Source of the DNA: Rhizobium sp. CCGE531
GTDB lineage: Bacteria; Pseudomonadota; Alphaproteobacteria; Rhizobiales; Rhizobiaceae
Reading direction: 5' to 3'
DNA length: 64,000 bases
Assembly (NCBI RefSeq): GCF_003627795.1
Contig: NZ_CP032684.1
Location: forward strand, 783,001 to 847,000
Within the stretch, counting starts at the first letter, position 1; every line of letters starts with the position of its first letter. The position numbers and the translations under genes are program-made. The notes below the pieces were generated by a model. The model was not told where the DNA came from, did no database searches, and saw only the letters and a list, made by a program, of their open reading frames with translations. Below, in pieces: positions 52,871 through 62,147 of the stretch.

Positions 52871-53938
52871 ATGGCAGTTGTTGAGCAAAACTATCCGTTG
52901 GGCGGAAGGCCCTCTTTCCAGAGGGCTTCCTTCACGGGCAACGCCTCGGAATATTTCGGCATCTGGATCGTCAATATTCTGCTGACGATCGTCACCCTGG
53001 GCATCTATTCCGCCTGGGCAAAGGTGCGACGCAACCGGTACTTCTACGGCAATACGGTCATTCTGGGCCATAGCTTTGAGTATCATGCCAGAGGCAAGCA
53101 GATACTGATTGGACGGTTGATCGTTTTCGGCTTTCTGATCGCGGTGAATATTCTTTCTCATCTGGCGCCGCTGGCGCTGCTGGCGCTTTGGCCTGTCATG
53201 CTGGTCGTGTTTCCGTGGTTCCTCATGCGTGGACTGAGGTTCAATGCGCGCGTGACGAGCTACCGCAATGTGCGCTTCGATTTCGTCGGCACCTATGGCG
53301 GCGCGTTCAAGGCGATCTTTTTTGGTGCCATCATAACGGTGATATCTGTCGGGCTGCTGTCTCCAATCGCGAGCCGCTGGTTCTACAAATATATCTTCGA
53401 CAATCTGCGCTATGGCGATCGACCGTTCTCCACCGAGCCGCGATTGGGCGCGCTCTACGAGGCGTTCGTTACCGTAATCGCGATCATGATCGCGGGCATC
53501 GTGATTTTGGTGCTTTTCGGTGGTGTCGTGACCGGTTTCGGCGGTATTTCGATGGGCCGGGGAATGGGTAGCATCAGCCTGTGGCATTGGATGATTGTGC
53601 TTATTTTCCCGATTTACATAGTCGCTGGCCTCTACTATCGCGCGGCGGTGCGCAACATCATCTGGTCGGCTGCAATGGTAGATCGTCGCCATCAGCTGAG
53701 AAGCGATCTCGGTCGCCGGCGCTATGCGTGGATCGCGATTTCCAATGTCGTGGTCACCCTGGTCACTTTCGGATTGATGCGCCCTTGGGCGGCGGTGCGC
53801 CTGCATCGGTTTCTTGCCGAACATACCGTTGTCCATGTCGACGGCGAGATCGGCGTCGTCTTCGACCAGATCCGCTCGACCGGCAGTGCGGTCAGCGCGG
53901 AATATCTCGATGTCGACGGATTCGACTTTGGCTTCTGA
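52871..53938 (+). CDS. DUF898 (YjgN) family membrane protein
   Basis: A 355-residue polytopic inner-membrane protein with about six hydrophobic segments. The family's repeat unit occurs twice or more: FTGNASEYFGIWIVNILLTIVTLGIYSAWAKVRRNRYFYGNT near the start and RYAWIAISNVVVTLVTFGLMRPWAAVRLHRFLAEHT near the end. DUF898 proteins have no known function. ATG at 52871 is preceded by AGGGGA. It overlaps the following M48 peptidase gene by 29 bases, so the two are translated together and probably work together at the membrane. Confidence 0.88.
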   Translation: MAVVEQNYPLGGRPSFQRASFTGNASEYFGIWIVNILLTIVTLGIYSAWAKVRRNRYFYGNTVILGHSFEYHARGKQILIGRLIVFGFLIAVNILSHLAPLALLALWPVMLVVFPWFLMRGLRFNARVTSYRNVRFDFVGTYGGAFKAIFFGAIITVISVGLLSPIASRWFYKYIFDNLRYGDRPFSTEPRLGALYEAFVTVIAIMIAGIVILVLFGGVVTGFGGISMGRGMGSISLWHWMIVLIFPIYIVAGLYYRAAVRNIIWSAAMVDRRHQLRSDLGRRRYAWIAISNVVVTLVTFGLMRPWAAVRLHRFLAEHTVVHVDGEIGVVFDQIRSTGSAVSAEYLDVDGFDFGF

Positions 53939-55013
53939 TCCGGAAGCGATAGTGGCTGGCATCTGGCATCCGCCGCATTCCAGCCGGGAGGTTCCTGCCC
54001 GGCTGCTGGATGTCGGCGGCTCGCTCATCGTGCTGTCGGACGAGGAGGGGGATGAGGGCAGGCGGCTCGCCTGGGGTATCCTCTCCGACATCGAGGTCAG
54101 CCAGCGCGTCGGTTCCATTCCACGTCGTATCGTGTTCGGCAACCAATCGGTTTTCGAAACCCGTGATAATGAGGCCGTCGATACCTATCTGCGAAGTCGT
54201 GGCGAAGGGCGCAGTAGCTCCATTCATGGGCTGGAGATCGTTCGTCCCCGGCTGATCGCCTTTGCCTTGGCGACGATTGTCCTCGCCTCGATCATCTATC
54301 GTTATGCCCTGCCGATTCTGGTGGAACTTGCTGTCGTGGTGACGCCGCCCGTGGTGCCGGAAATGATGTCGGCGGGAACGTTAAAGACACTGGATAAAGT
54401 GACTTTCGGCCCGAGCAAGCTGCCGGAGGCCCAGCAGGCGGGAATCCGGGAGGATTTCGCCAGGGTGGCTGCGCATGCGGAAGGCGGCGCTGACCACTAC
54501 CACTTGAATTTCCGCGATGGCGGCCTCATTGGCCCCAACGCGTTTGCGCTGCCGGACGACAATCTGGTTCTCACCGATCAGCTTGTTGGGCTCGCCGGCG
54601 GCGACAAGGAAGTGATCACCGCCGTCCTTGGCCATGAGATCGGTCATGTCGAATACAAGCACAGCCTGCGCCAACTCTACCGCGCCGCAGGCGTCGCTGG
54701 CCTTGCGCTGCTGATTGCCGGTGACGTCGGTTCCGGCGTTCAGGACGTCTTGACGCAGGGCGGCGGCCTCCTTGCGCTTTCCTACTCCCGCGAGGCCGAG
54801 GCGCAGGCAGATCGCCGCTCCGTGGAGCTGATGCAGGCGGCTGGCATGGACCCGACGGCGCTATCGCGTTTCTTCGATACCCTCGAAACGAAACTCGACG
54901 ATCATGGCAGCACGAGCATGTTGTCGACCCATCCGGGCACGCCGGAGCGCAAGCAGGCAATCCTTGATTATGCCAGGGAGTTGCAGGAAAAAAGGGCGAA
55001 GCCGAACGGTTGA
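53910..55013 (+). CDS. M48-family membrane metallopeptidase
   Basis: A 367-residue protein. The N-terminal 100 residues (WHPPHSSREVPARLLDVGGSLIVL, LAWGILSDIEVSQRVGSIPRRIVF) form a small domain seen in M48 proteins next to DUF898. A membrane segment is at about 117-137 (LIAFALATIVLASIIYRYALPILV). The zinc motif is HEIGH at 242-246 with a downstream EAEAQADRRSVELMQAAGMD supplying the third ligand, and STHPGTPERKQAI closes the domain. It may degrade or process membrane or periplasmic proteins. The start ATG at 53910 lies inside the upstream gene; TTG at 53928 is an alternative. Confidence 0.85.
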   Translation: MSTDSTLASDPEAIVAGIWHPPHSSREVPARLLDVGGSLIVLSDEEGDEGRRLAWGILSDIEVSQRVGSIPRRIVFGNQSVFETRDNEAVDTYLRSRGEGRSSSIHGLEIVRPRLIAFALATIVLASIIYRYALPILVELAVVVTPPVVPEMMSAGTLKTLDKVTFGPSKLPEAQQAGIREDFARVAAHAEGGADHYHLNFRDGGLIGPNAFALPDDNLVLTDQLVGLAGGDKEVITAVLGHEIGHVEYKHSLRQLYRAAGVAGLALLIAGDVGSGVQDVLTQGGGLLALSYSREAEAQADRRSVELMQAAGMDPTALSRFFDTLETKLDDHGSTSMLSTHPGTPERKQAILDYARELQEKRAKPNG

Positions 55014-55037
55014 GGAACTGAGGCTCTCGAAATAACG

Positions 55038-55055
55038 TGAATATGAATTTCATAT
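55038..55055. promoter_or_regulatory. IRO box and palindrome upstream of rirA
   Basis: TGA-N9-TCA at 55038-55052 matches the RirA iron-responsive operator exactly. The overlapping ATATGAATTTCATAT (55041-55055) is a perfect 15-bp palindrome around its centre. Confidence 0.75.
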
Positions 55056-55062
55056 TTTGGAA

Positions 55063-55091
55063 TTGTTCAAAACTAAGAAAGCCACTATATA
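55063..55091 (+). promoter_or_regulatory. Candidate rirA promoter
   Basis: TTGTTC (55063-55068) and TATATA (55086-55091) are 17 bases apart. The -35 match is only partial; the -10 is good. The IRO box lies about 11 bases upstream of the -35, so RirA could act on this promoter. Confidence 0.45.
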
Positions 55092-55133
55092 CGGGGCCAG
55101 CCCCCTAAGCAGCCTTGATTCCAGGAGATCGGC

Positions 55134-55622
55134 ATGCGTTTGACGAAACAGACCAATTACGCGGTGCGCATGCTGATGTATTGCGCCGCCAATGATGGCC
55201 ATCTGAGCCGCATCCCGGAGATCGCCAGGGCATACAGCGTTTCCGAGCTGTTCCTCTTCAAGATCCTGCAGCCGCTGACGAAGGCAGGTCTGGTCGAAAC
55301 CGTGCGTGGCCGCAATGGCGGCGTGCGTCTTGGCAAGCCGGCAACCGATATCAGCCTTTTCGACGTCGTTCGCGTCACCGAAGACAGTTTCGCCATGGCG
55401 GAATGCTTCGAGGATGGCGTGGTGGAATGTCCGCTGGTCGATAGCTGCGGCCTCAATTCCGCACTGCGCAAGGCCCTGAACGCCTTCTTCGATGTTTTGG
55501 CCGAATATTCCATCGACGACCTGGTCAAGGCACGGCCGCAGATCAATTTCCTGCTCGGCCTGACCGACGCGGACCATAAGGCGATCACAAGGAAGCCTGC
55601 GATCGCCGCGCCGGCCGCCTGA
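55134..55622 (+). CDS. rirA: RirA, Fe-S iron-responsive regulator (Rrf2 family)
   Basis: A 162-residue Rrf2-family regulator that represses iron-uptake genes under iron sufficiency in rhizobia. The N-terminal winged helix (MRLTKQTNYAVRMLMYCAAN, PEIARAYSVSELFLFKILQPL, VETVRGRNGGVRLGKPA) and the three cluster cysteines Cys91, Cys99 and Cys105 (ECFEDGVVECPLVDSCGLN) are all present, as is the FDVLAEYSIDDLVKARPQINFLL tail. This is a very close match to known RirA. Its own IRO box upstream suggests autoregulation. A terminator follows at 55652-55680. Confidence 0.96.
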   Translation: MRLTKQTNYAVRMLMYCAANDGHLSRIPEIARAYSVSELFLFKILQPLTKAGLVETVRGRNGGVRLGKPATDISLFDVVRVTEDSFAMAECFEDGVVECPLVDSCGLNSALRKALNAFFDVLAEYSIDDLVKARPQINFLLGLTDADHKAITRKPAIAAPAA

Positions 55623-55651
55623 TCATTCGTCCCGACTTCGATCATCTTTGT

Positions 55652-55680
55652 CCGCAGCTGCCGCCGGTAGCTGCGGATTT
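55652..55680 (+). terminator. Terminator of rirA
   Basis: CCGCAGCT, loop GCCGCCGGT, AGCTGCGG, then ATTTTCG. An 8-bp perfect stem 29 bases after the stop codon. Confidence 0.75.
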
Positions 55681-55818
55681 TCGTTTATATTGCCTCCTAT
55701 ACGGGCAATAAACGGTTAGCGGATTGCGAGAAGAAAATATCAAATCGTTCTGAATATGCTAAAACCGTGCAAAACTTTGCCAGAATATTACCAATTCAAA
55801 GGTCTTTTCGTCCAAAAA

Positions 55819-55842
55819 TTTCCAAACTCTACAAATTGGAAA
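55819..55842. promoter_or_regulatory. AT-rich inverted repeat upstream of dppA
   Basis: TTTCCAA (55819-55825), 10-base spacer, TTGGAAA (55836-55842), about 120 bases before dppA, within an AT-rich 340-base gap. It may be a regulator site. The rest of the gap shows the rirA terminator and no further gene. Confidence 0.45.
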
Positions 55843-55962
55843 AATTTTAGGCGGCGCTTGTTGCTTTCAAACTTAAAATAAAGTTCCATCGGCCCGATCC
55901 GGATGGGAACCTCTGGTGGTGTCCACGGCTTCAGAAGAATAACAAACCTGGGAAACGATATC

Positions 55963-57558
55963 ATGAAAAAGATTTCTGTCCTGCTGGCAGTGACAGCCTT
56001 GACTTCTGTCATGGCGACGTCCGCCTGGTCGAAAACGCTTGTCTATTGCTCGGAAGGTTCGCCGGAAGGTTTCGATCCCGGCATCTATACCGCCGGCACC
56101 ACATTTGATGCTTCCTCGCGTACGGTTTATAGCCGTCTTGTCGAGTTCAAGCACGGCAGCACCGAGGTCGAGCCCGGCGTTGCCGAGAGCTGGACCGTTT
56201 CCCCCGACGGCAAGGAATACACCTTCAAGCTCCGCAAGGGCGTGAAGTTCCAGACGACCGATTTCTTCACCCCGACGCGTGATCTCAATGCCGATGACGT
56301 CATCTTCTCGATCGGCCGTCAGCTCGGTACGGACAGTCCGTGGGCCAAGTATGTTGCCGGCGGTTCCTATGAATATGCCGACGGCATGGGCTTCCCGAAG
56401 CTCATCAAGTCGATCGACAAGGTTGATGACCTCACCGTCAAGTTCGTCCTGAACCGTCCGGAAGCTCCCTTCCTCGCCGACCTGGCCATGGACTTCGCCT
56501 CGATCCTGTCGAAGGAATATGCAGACAAGCTGCAGGCCGACAAGAAGATGGAGCAGATGAACCAGCAGCCGCTCGGCACCGGCGCGTTCACCTTCGTCGC
56601 CTACCAGCCGGATGCCGTCATCCGCTACAAGGCGAACGAAGCCTACTTCAAGGGCAAGGAAAAGATCGACGATCTTGTCTTCGCGATCACGCCGGATGCA
56701 TCCGTCCGCGCGCAGAAGCTGAAGTCCGGCGAATGCAACCTCATGCCCTACCCGAACGCAGCCGACATCAAGGATCTGAAGGCTGACAAGAACCTCAAGG
56801 TTCTCGAACAGGCCGGCCTGAACGTTTCCTACCTCGCCTACAACACGCTGGTTGCGCCGTTCGACAAGGTCGAAGTACGCAAGGCAATCAACATGGCCGT
56901 CAACAAGCAGGCCATCGTTGACGCCGTCTTCCAGGGTTCGGCTAAGGTTGCGACCAACCCGATCCCGCCGACCATGTGGTCCTACAAAAAGGACATGAAG
57001 GACGACGCCTACAATCCGGACGAAGCCAAGAAGCTGCTTGAAAAGGCTGGCGTCAAGGATCTCAGCATGAAGATCTGGGCAATGCCGGTTTCGCGTCCGT
57101 ACATGCTGAACGCGCGTCGTGCCGCCGAGCTGATGCAGGCAGACCTCGCCAAGATCGGCGTCAAGGTCGAAATCGTCACCTATGACTGGGCCCAGTACCT
57201 GAAGCTCTCCTCCGCCAAGGACCGCGACGGTGCGGCTATCCTCGGCTGGACCGGCGACAACGGCGATCCGGACAACTTCCTTGACACGCTGCTCGGCTGC
57301 GATGCCGTCGGCGGCAACAACCGCGCGCAGTGGTGCAACAAGGAATTCGACACTCTCGTGAAGAAGGCCAAGCAGACCGCCGACGTCAAGGAGCGCAGCA
57401 AGCTCTACGAAGAGGCTCAGGTCGTCTTCAAGCGCGAAGCTCCCTGGATGACCATCGACCATTCGGAAGAGTTCATCCCGATGACGAAGAATGTCTCCGG
57501 CTACTTCCAGGATCCGGTCGGCGTTCATCGCTTCGACGGCGTCGACATCGCCGAATAA
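55963..57558 (+). CDS. dppA: Peptide ABC transporter, solute-binding protein
   Basis: A 531-residue periplasmic binding protein of the extracellular family 5. Signal peptide MKKISVLLAVTALTSVMATSAWS is cleaved before KTLVYCSEGSPEGFDPGIYTAG, the DppA-type start. Further family features: RLVEFKHGSTEVEPGVAESW, LNADDVIFSIGRQL, PLGTGAFTFVAYQPDAVIRYKANEAYF and IWAMPVSRPYMLNARRAAELMQADLAKIGVKV. It is closest to dipeptide-binding proteins, so di- or tripeptides are likely, but rhizobial members of this family take various substrates. It leads the dppABCDF operon; a strong hairpin follows the stop codon. Confidence 0.9.
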   Translation: MKKISVLLAVTALTSVMATSAWSKTLVYCSEGSPEGFDPGIYTAGTTFDASSRTVYSRLVEFKHGSTEVEPGVAESWTVSPDGKEYTFKLRKGVKFQTTDFFTPTRDLNADDVIFSIGRQLGTDSPWAKYVAGGSYEYADGMGFPKLIKSIDKVDDLTVKFVLNRPEAPFLADLAMDFASILSKEYADKLQADKKMEQMNQQPLGTGAFTFVAYQPDAVIRYKANEAYFKGKEKIDDLVFAITPDASVRAQKLKSGECNLMPYPNAADIKDLKADKNLKVLEQAGLNVSYLAYNTLVAPFDKVEVRKAINMAVNKQAIVDAVFQGSAKVATNPIPPTMWSYKKDMKDDAYNPDEAKKLLEKAGVKDLSMKIWAMPVSRPYMLNARRAAELMQADLAKIGVKVEIVTYDWAQYLKLSSAKDRDGAAILGWTGDNGDPDNFLDTLLGCDAVGGNNRAQWCNKEFDTLVKKAKQTADVKERSKLYEEAQVVFKREAPWMTIDHSEEFIPMTKNVSGYFQDPVGVHRFDGVDIAE

Positions 57559-57597
57559 CCAAAAATCTGTGAGAATGTCCGGCGACGGCCGGGCGAC

Positions 57598-57628
57598 CCG
57601 GCGGTCAGGCACTCTGTCTGACCGCCGG
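57598..57628 (+). repeat. Strong hairpin between dppA and dppB
   Basis: CCGGCGGTCAG, 9-base loop, CTGACCGCCGG: perfect 11-bp stem. A-rich rather than T-rich sequence follows, so it is not a simple terminator. It ends 19 bases before the dppB start. Confidence 0.75.
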
Positions 57629-57647
57629 AAAAATTTGGACAACTGTC

Positions 57648-58652
57648 ATGTTGCGATTTCTTTTCAGCCGCCTTGCGGTGCTGATTCCGACATTCCTCGG
57701 CGTATCGATCGTCGCCTTTTCTTTCATCCGCCTGCTTCCTGGCGATCCTGTCATGCTGCTGTCGGGCGAACGCGTCATGTCGCCGGAACGCCATGCGCAG
57801 ATCTCGCACGATCTCGGCTACGACCAGCCGATGGTCGTGCAGTATGGCCGATATATCTGGAACGCCCTGCACGGCGACCTCGGCACCTCGATCACCACCA
57901 AGCGTGACGTGCTGACCGACTTCCTGACCTTCTTCCCGGCAACGCTAGAACTGTCGATCTGCGCCATGATCCTCGCGATCTGTCTTGGCATCCCGGCCGG
58001 GGTTTTCGCCGCCGTCAAGCGCGGCACATGGTTCGATCAGAGCGTCATGGGCGTGGCCCTCATCGGCTATTCCATGCCGATCTTCTGGTGGGGCTTGCTG
58101 CTCATCATCGTCTTCAACGGCTATCTGCATTGGACGCCGGTCTCGGGCCGCATCGGCCTCATCTATTTCTTCAAGCCGATCACCGGCTTCATGCTGATCG
58201 ACAGCCTTCTGTCCGGCCAGAAGGGCGCCTTCTGGTCCGCTTTGAATTCGCTGATCCTGCCGACCATCGTGCTCGGCACCATCCCGCTTGCCGTCATCGC
58301 GCGTCAGACGCGCTCCGCCATGCTGGAAGTGCTCGGCGAGGATTACGTGCGCACGGCCCGCTCCAAGGGCCTGTCGCCGCTTCGTGTCGTTTCCGTGCAT
58401 GCGCTGCGCAATGCGATGATCCCCGTCGTCACCACGATCGGCCTGCAGGTCGGCGTGCTGCTCGGCGGCGCCATCCTGACGGAAAGCATCTTTTCCTGGC
58501 CGGGCATCGGCAAGTGGATGATCGACGCCGTCTTCAAGCGTGATTATCCCGTGGTGCAGGGCGGTCTGTTGCTGATCGCCGGCATCGTCATGCTCGTCAA
58601 TCTTGCTGTCGACCTGCTCTACGGCTTCGTCAATCCACGCATTCGTCACTAG
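57648..58652 (+). CDS. dppB: Peptide ABC transporter, permease
   Basis: A 334-residue inner-membrane permease. Begins with the DppB-type LRFLFSRLAVLIPTFLGVSIVAFSFIRLLPGDPV and contains the GLSPLRVVSVHALRNAMIPVVTTIGLQVGVLLGGAILTESIFSWPGIG core, which includes the ATPase-contact loop. It works with DppC. The spacing to dppC is 9 bases. Confidence 0.93.
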   Translation: MLRFLFSRLAVLIPTFLGVSIVAFSFIRLLPGDPVMLLSGERVMSPERHAQISHDLGYDQPMVVQYGRYIWNALHGDLGTSITTKRDVLTDFLTFFPATLELSICAMILAICLGIPAGVFAAVKRGTWFDQSVMGVALIGYSMPIFWWGLLLIIVFNGYLHWTPVSGRIGLIYFFKPITGFMLIDSLLSGQKGAFWSALNSLILPTIVLGTIPLAVIARQTRSAMLEVLGEDYVRTARSKGLSPLRVVSVHALRNAMIPVVTTIGLQVGVLLGGAILTESIFSWPGIGKWMIDAVFKRDYPVVQGGLLLIAGIVMLVNLAVDLLYGFVNPRIRH

Positions 58653-58661
58653 GAACGGCCC

Positions 58662-59570
58662 ATGAGCACGGTTAGCGTCAAAACGGTTAGCGTCAAATCC
58701 GACCGCCCCTCCGCTCTTGCGGAGTTCTGGTACTATTTCTCTCGCAACAAGGGCGCCGTCATCGGCCTTGCGATCTTCCTCTTCGTTCTGTTTCTGGCGA
58801 TCTTTGCCGGCGTCGTGGCGCCTCACAATCCCGATGCCGCTTACGGCAGCGACATGCAGCGCCTGCCGCCAGCCTGGGCGGAGGGCAGCAACAGCAGCTT
58901 CCTGCTCGGCACCGATGCCAATGGTCGCGATCTCCTGTCGCGCCTCATCTACGGCACGCGGTTCTCGCTGTTCATCGGCTTGGTGGTTGCCTCGCTTTCG
59001 GCGGCCGCCGGCATCCTGATCGGCCTCGTTGCCGGCTATGTTCGCGGCCGCACCGATACGATCATCATGCGCGTCATGGACATCATCCTTGCCATCCCGT
59101 CATTGCTACTTGCCCTGGTGCTGGTGGCAATCCTCGGGCCTGGCCTGACCAATGCGATGATCGCGATCTCCATCGTCAACCAGCCGCATTTCGTTCGTCT
59201 CACGCGTGCATCCGTCATGACCGAGCGCGACAAGGAATATGTCATCGCCTCGCGCGTTGCCGGCGCCGGCGCGCTGCGGCTGATGTTCAAGACGATCCTG
59301 CCGAATTGTCTCGGTCCGCTGATCGTCCAGGGCACGCTTGCCTTCTCGGCCGCCATTCTCGATGCCGCCGCCCTCGGCTTCCTCGGCCAGGGCGCCCAGC
59401 CGCCGACGCCGGAATGGGGCACGATGCTCGCGGATTCGCGTGAATTCTTCCAGAGCAACCCTTGGCTCGTCACGTTCCCCGGTCTCTGCATCCTGATCAC
59501 GGTGCTCGCCATCAATCTGATGGGCGACGGCCTGCGCGATGCCTTCGACCCGAAGCTGAAGAGGTCGTAA
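58662..59570 (+). CDS. dppC: Peptide ABC transporter, permease
   Basis: A 302-residue permease. The first membrane segment (GLAIFLFVLFLAIFAGVVAP) precedes the periplasmic SSFLLGTDANGRDLLSRLIYGTRFSL stretch typical of DppC/OppC, and the ATPase loop (VAGAGALRLMFKTILPNCLGPLIVQ) lies in the C-terminal half. The N-terminus carries a tandem TVSVKTVSVKSD repeat from a short 15-base duplication in the DNA. Its stop overlaps the dppD start (TAATG). Confidence 0.92.
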   Translation: MSTVSVKTVSVKSDRPSALAEFWYYFSRNKGAVIGLAIFLFVLFLAIFAGVVAPHNPDAAYGSDMQRLPPAWAEGSNSSFLLGTDANGRDLLSRLIYGTRFSLFIGLVVASLSAAAGILIGLVAGYVRGRTDTIIMRVMDIILAIPSLLLALVLVAILGPGLTNAMIAISIVNQPHFVRLTRASVMTERDKEYVIASRVAGAGALRLMFKTILPNCLGPLIVQGTLAFSAAILDAAALGFLGQGAQPPTPEWGTMLADSREFFQSNPWLVTFPGLCILITVLAINLMGDGLRDAFDPKLKRS

Positions 59571-60586
59571 TGGCACTCCTCGATATCTCTAATCTCACCG
59601 TTGAATTCCAGACCTCGTCCGGCCTGTTCCGGGCGGTCGACGGCGTCTCGCTCACCTGCGACAAGGGTGAAATCCTGTCGATCGTCGGTGAATCCGGATC
59701 CGGCAAGTCGGTCTCCATGCTCGCCATGATGGGGCTTCTGCCCTGGACGGCAAAGATATCAGCCGACCGCATGATGTTCGACGGCAAGGACCTGCGCAAC
59801 ATCTCCTCGCGACAGCGCCGCAAGATCATCGGCAAGGACATGGCGATGATCTTCCAGGAGCCGATGTCGAGCCTCAATCCGTGCTTCACGGTCGGCTTCC
59901 AGCTTGGCGAGACCCTGCGCATCCATATGGGCCTCGACCGCAAGGCGCGTCGCGAGCGCTCGATCGAGCTTTTGAATCTGGTCGGTATTCCCGCACCTGA
60001 GGATCGTCTGTCGAACTTCCCGCATCAGATGTCTGGCGGCATGAGCCAGCGCGTCATGATCGCCATGGCGCTCGCCTGCAATCCGAAGCTCCTGATCGCC
60101 GACGAGCCGACCACCGCGCTCGACGTGACGATCCAGGCGCAGATCCTCGATCTGCTCGTGCGCCTGCAGCGGGAGCAGGGCATGGCGCTCGTGCTCATCA
60201 CCCACGACATGGGCGTCGTTGCCGAAACCGCCGAGCGCGTGCAGGTGCAATATGCCGGCCAGAAGGTCGAGGAACAGCCGGTCAGGGAGCTGTTCCGCGA
60301 TCCGCATCACCCCTATACGGCAGCGCTTCTATCGGCTCTGCCGGAGCGTGCCGAAGTCGGCGAGCGCCTGCCGTCGATTGCCGGCGTCGTTCCCGGTCAG
60401 CACGATCGGCCAACGGGCTGTCTCTTTGCGCCCCGTTGTTCCTTCGCCACGCCGGAATGCGACAAGGGCGTCAAGCGCCAGGGCGCCGCACTCGGTCTGA
60501 CCCTTTGCAACTATCCGCTGGAACATGGCAAGCCGCTCGGCCACCCCGGTATTGCCGCCACGCAAAAAGCAGGAGGTGCCGCATGA
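59570..60586 (+). CDS. dppD: Peptide ABC transporter, ATP-binding protein
   Basis: A 338-residue ATPase with Walker [11 protein letters not shown]-loop [16 protein letters not shown], signature [15 protein letters not shown], Walker [21 protein letters not shown] and the C-terminal oligopeptide-transporter motif with cysteines ([20 protein letters not shown]). The signature differs slightly from LSGGQ, as is usual in DppD. ATG at 59570 overlaps the dppC stop; its own end overlaps the dppF start. Confidence 0.93.
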   Translation: MALLDISNLTVEFQTSSGLFRAVDGVSLTCDKGEILSIVGESGSGKSVSMLAMMGLLPWTAKISADRMMFDGKDLRNISSRQRRKIIGKDMAMIFQEPMSSLNPCFTVGFQLGETLRIHMGLDRKARRERSIELLNLVGIPAPEDRLSNFPHQMSGGMSQRVMIAMALACNPKLLIADEPTTALDVTIQAQILDLLVRLQREQGMALVLITHDMGVVAETAERVQVQYAGQKVEEQPVRELFRDPHHPYTAALLSALPERAEVGERLPSIAGVVPGQHDRPTGCLFAPRCSFATPECDKGVKRQGAALGLTLCNYPLEHGKPLGHPGIAATQKAGGAA

Positions 60587-61536
60587 CCGGCGCTGTTCTC
60601 GAAGGGCGCGATCTTGCCCGCTTCTACACTATCAAGCGCGGCAGCTTCAAACCGGAAGCGACCGTCAAGGCATTGAACGGCGTCAGCTTCAGCCTGCAGT
60701 CGGGCCGCACGCTTGCAGTCGTCGGCGAATCCGGCTGCGGCAAGTCGACGCTCGCCCGCCTGGTGACGATGATCGAAAACCCGACGGCTGGCGAACTGCT
60801 GATCGACGGCAAGCCCGCCAAGCTCGGCGACCGCAGCCTGCGCAGCGCCGTGCAGATCGTGTTCCAGAACCCCTACGGCTCGCTCAACCCGCGCCAGAAG
60901 GTCGGCTCCATCCTGGAAGAGCCGCTGAAGATCAATACCGATGACGATGCCGCCACCCGCCGCCGCAAGGCTGAGGAGATGATGGCGCGTGTCGGCCTGC
61001 GCCCCGAGCATTACGATCGCTACCCGCACATGTTCTCCGGCGGCCAGCGCCAGCGTATCGCCATTGCGCGTGCCCTGATGCTGCGGCCGAAGGTGCTGGT
61101 GCTCGACGAGCCCGTCTCCGCGCTCGACCTGTCGATCCAGGCACAGGTGCTGAACCTGCTTATGGACCTGCAGAAAGAGATGGGCCTTGCCTATCTCTTC
61201 ATCTCGCACGGCCTTTCCGTCGTCCGCCATATCGCCGATGATGTGATGGTGATGTATCTCGGACGCCCGGTCGAAACCGGTACCGCGGAAGAGGTCTTCA
61301 CGCGTCCGCGCCATCCCTATACGGCGGCCCTTCTGTCGGCGACGCCGATCGCCGATCCCGAGCGCGAGAAGAACCGCATCCGCCTGCAGGGCGAGCTGCC
61401 GTCGCCGCTCAATCCGCCGAAGGGATGCCACTTCAATCCGCGCTGCTGGCGCGCCCAGGACAAGTGCAGGCAGGTCGAACCGGAACTGGCGGGCGAGGGA
61501 ACGCATAAATTTTCCTGTTTCTTTCCGCTGGATTGA
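60583..61536 (+). CDS. dppF: Peptide ABC transporter, ATP-binding protein
   Basis: A 317-residue ATPase with Walker A GESGCGKST, Q-loop IVFQNPYGSLNPRQKV, signature FSGGQRQRIAIARAL, Walker B VLVLDEPVSALDLSIQ and the terminal GCHFNPRCWRAQDKCRQV cysteine motif. ATG at 60583 has AGGAGG upstream within the last codons of dppD. It closes the dppABCDF operon and is followed by the gluconokinase gene after 74 bases. Confidence 0.93.
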   Translation: MTGAVLEGRDLARFYTIKRGSFKPEATVKALNGVSFSLQSGRTLAVVGESGCGKSTLARLVTMIENPTAGELLIDGKPAKLGDRSLRSAVQIVFQNPYGSLNPRQKVGSILEEPLKINTDDDAATRRRKAEEMMARVGLRPEHYDRYPHMFSGGQRQRIAIARALMLRPKVLVLDEPVSALDLSIQAQVLNLLMDLQKEMGLAYLFISHGLSVVRHIADDVMVMYLGRPVETGTAEEVFTRPRHPYTAALLSATPIADPEREKNRIRLQGELPSPLNPPKGCHFNPRCWRAQDKCRQVEPELAGEGTHKFSCFFPLD

Positions 61537-61610
61537 TCCAAGTTGCGAATCGGGTGTGGCTGGCAAGAGCGGCCATGCTCGGTTCAATTCAATTATTCCG
61601 GACGGACCCG

Positions 61611-62138
61611 ATGCGCGATAATCAAGACATTCCCCTTGCCATCATCGTCATGGGTGTGAGCGGCAGCGGCAAATCCTCGATCGGCGAGGGGGTCGCGGCC
61701 AAGCTCGGCATCCATTTCATCGAAGGCGATGCGCTGCATCCCGCCGCCAATGTCGAGAAGATGAGCAAGGGCATTCCGCTGACGGACGAGGATCGTTGGC
61801 CGTGGCTCGAAAAGATCGGCCAGGAAATCACGGCAAGCCTTGCCAAGGGCGAAGGGGTCGCCGTTACCTGCTCGGCGCTGAAGCGCGTCTATCGCGAGCG
61901 TCTGCGGGCCGCTGCCGGCGGCCATCTCTATTTTATCTATCTCGACGGCTCGAAAGAACTGCTGACGAAGCGCATGGGTGAACGCAAGGGGCACTTCATG
62001 CCGGCCTCATTGCTCGAAAGCCAGTTGCAGACGCTGGAAATGCCAACCGGCGAGCCCGGCGTCGTGACCGTCGATATCGACGATACGATCGACGCGATCG
62101 TCGATGCTTCCGTCAAGAGCCTCAAAGCAATCCTCTAA
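61611..62138 (+). CDS. gntK: Gluconokinase
   Basis: A 175-residue cytosolic kinase that phosphorylates gluconate to 6-phosphogluconate, feeding the Entner-Doudoroff route. P-loop IVMGVSGSGKSSIGEGVA (about residues 12-29), EGDALHPAANVEKMSKGIPLTDEDRWPWL and CSALKRVYRERLR are the GntK/GntV hallmarks. ATG at 61611 gives the normal length; a longer open frame begins within the preceding gap. It is near but separate from the peptide operon, and may be co-transcribed with it or have its own promoter in the gap. Confidence 0.92.
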   Translation: MRDNQDIPLAIIVMGVSGSGKSSIGEGVAAKLGIHFIEGDALHPAANVEKMSKGIPLTDEDRWPWLEKIGQEITASLAKGEGVAVTCSALKRVYRERLRAAAGGHLYFIYLDGSKELLTKRMGERKGHFMPASLLESQLQTLEMPTGEPGVVTVDIDDTIDAIVDASVKSLKAIL

Positions 62139-62147
62139 AACAATAGC

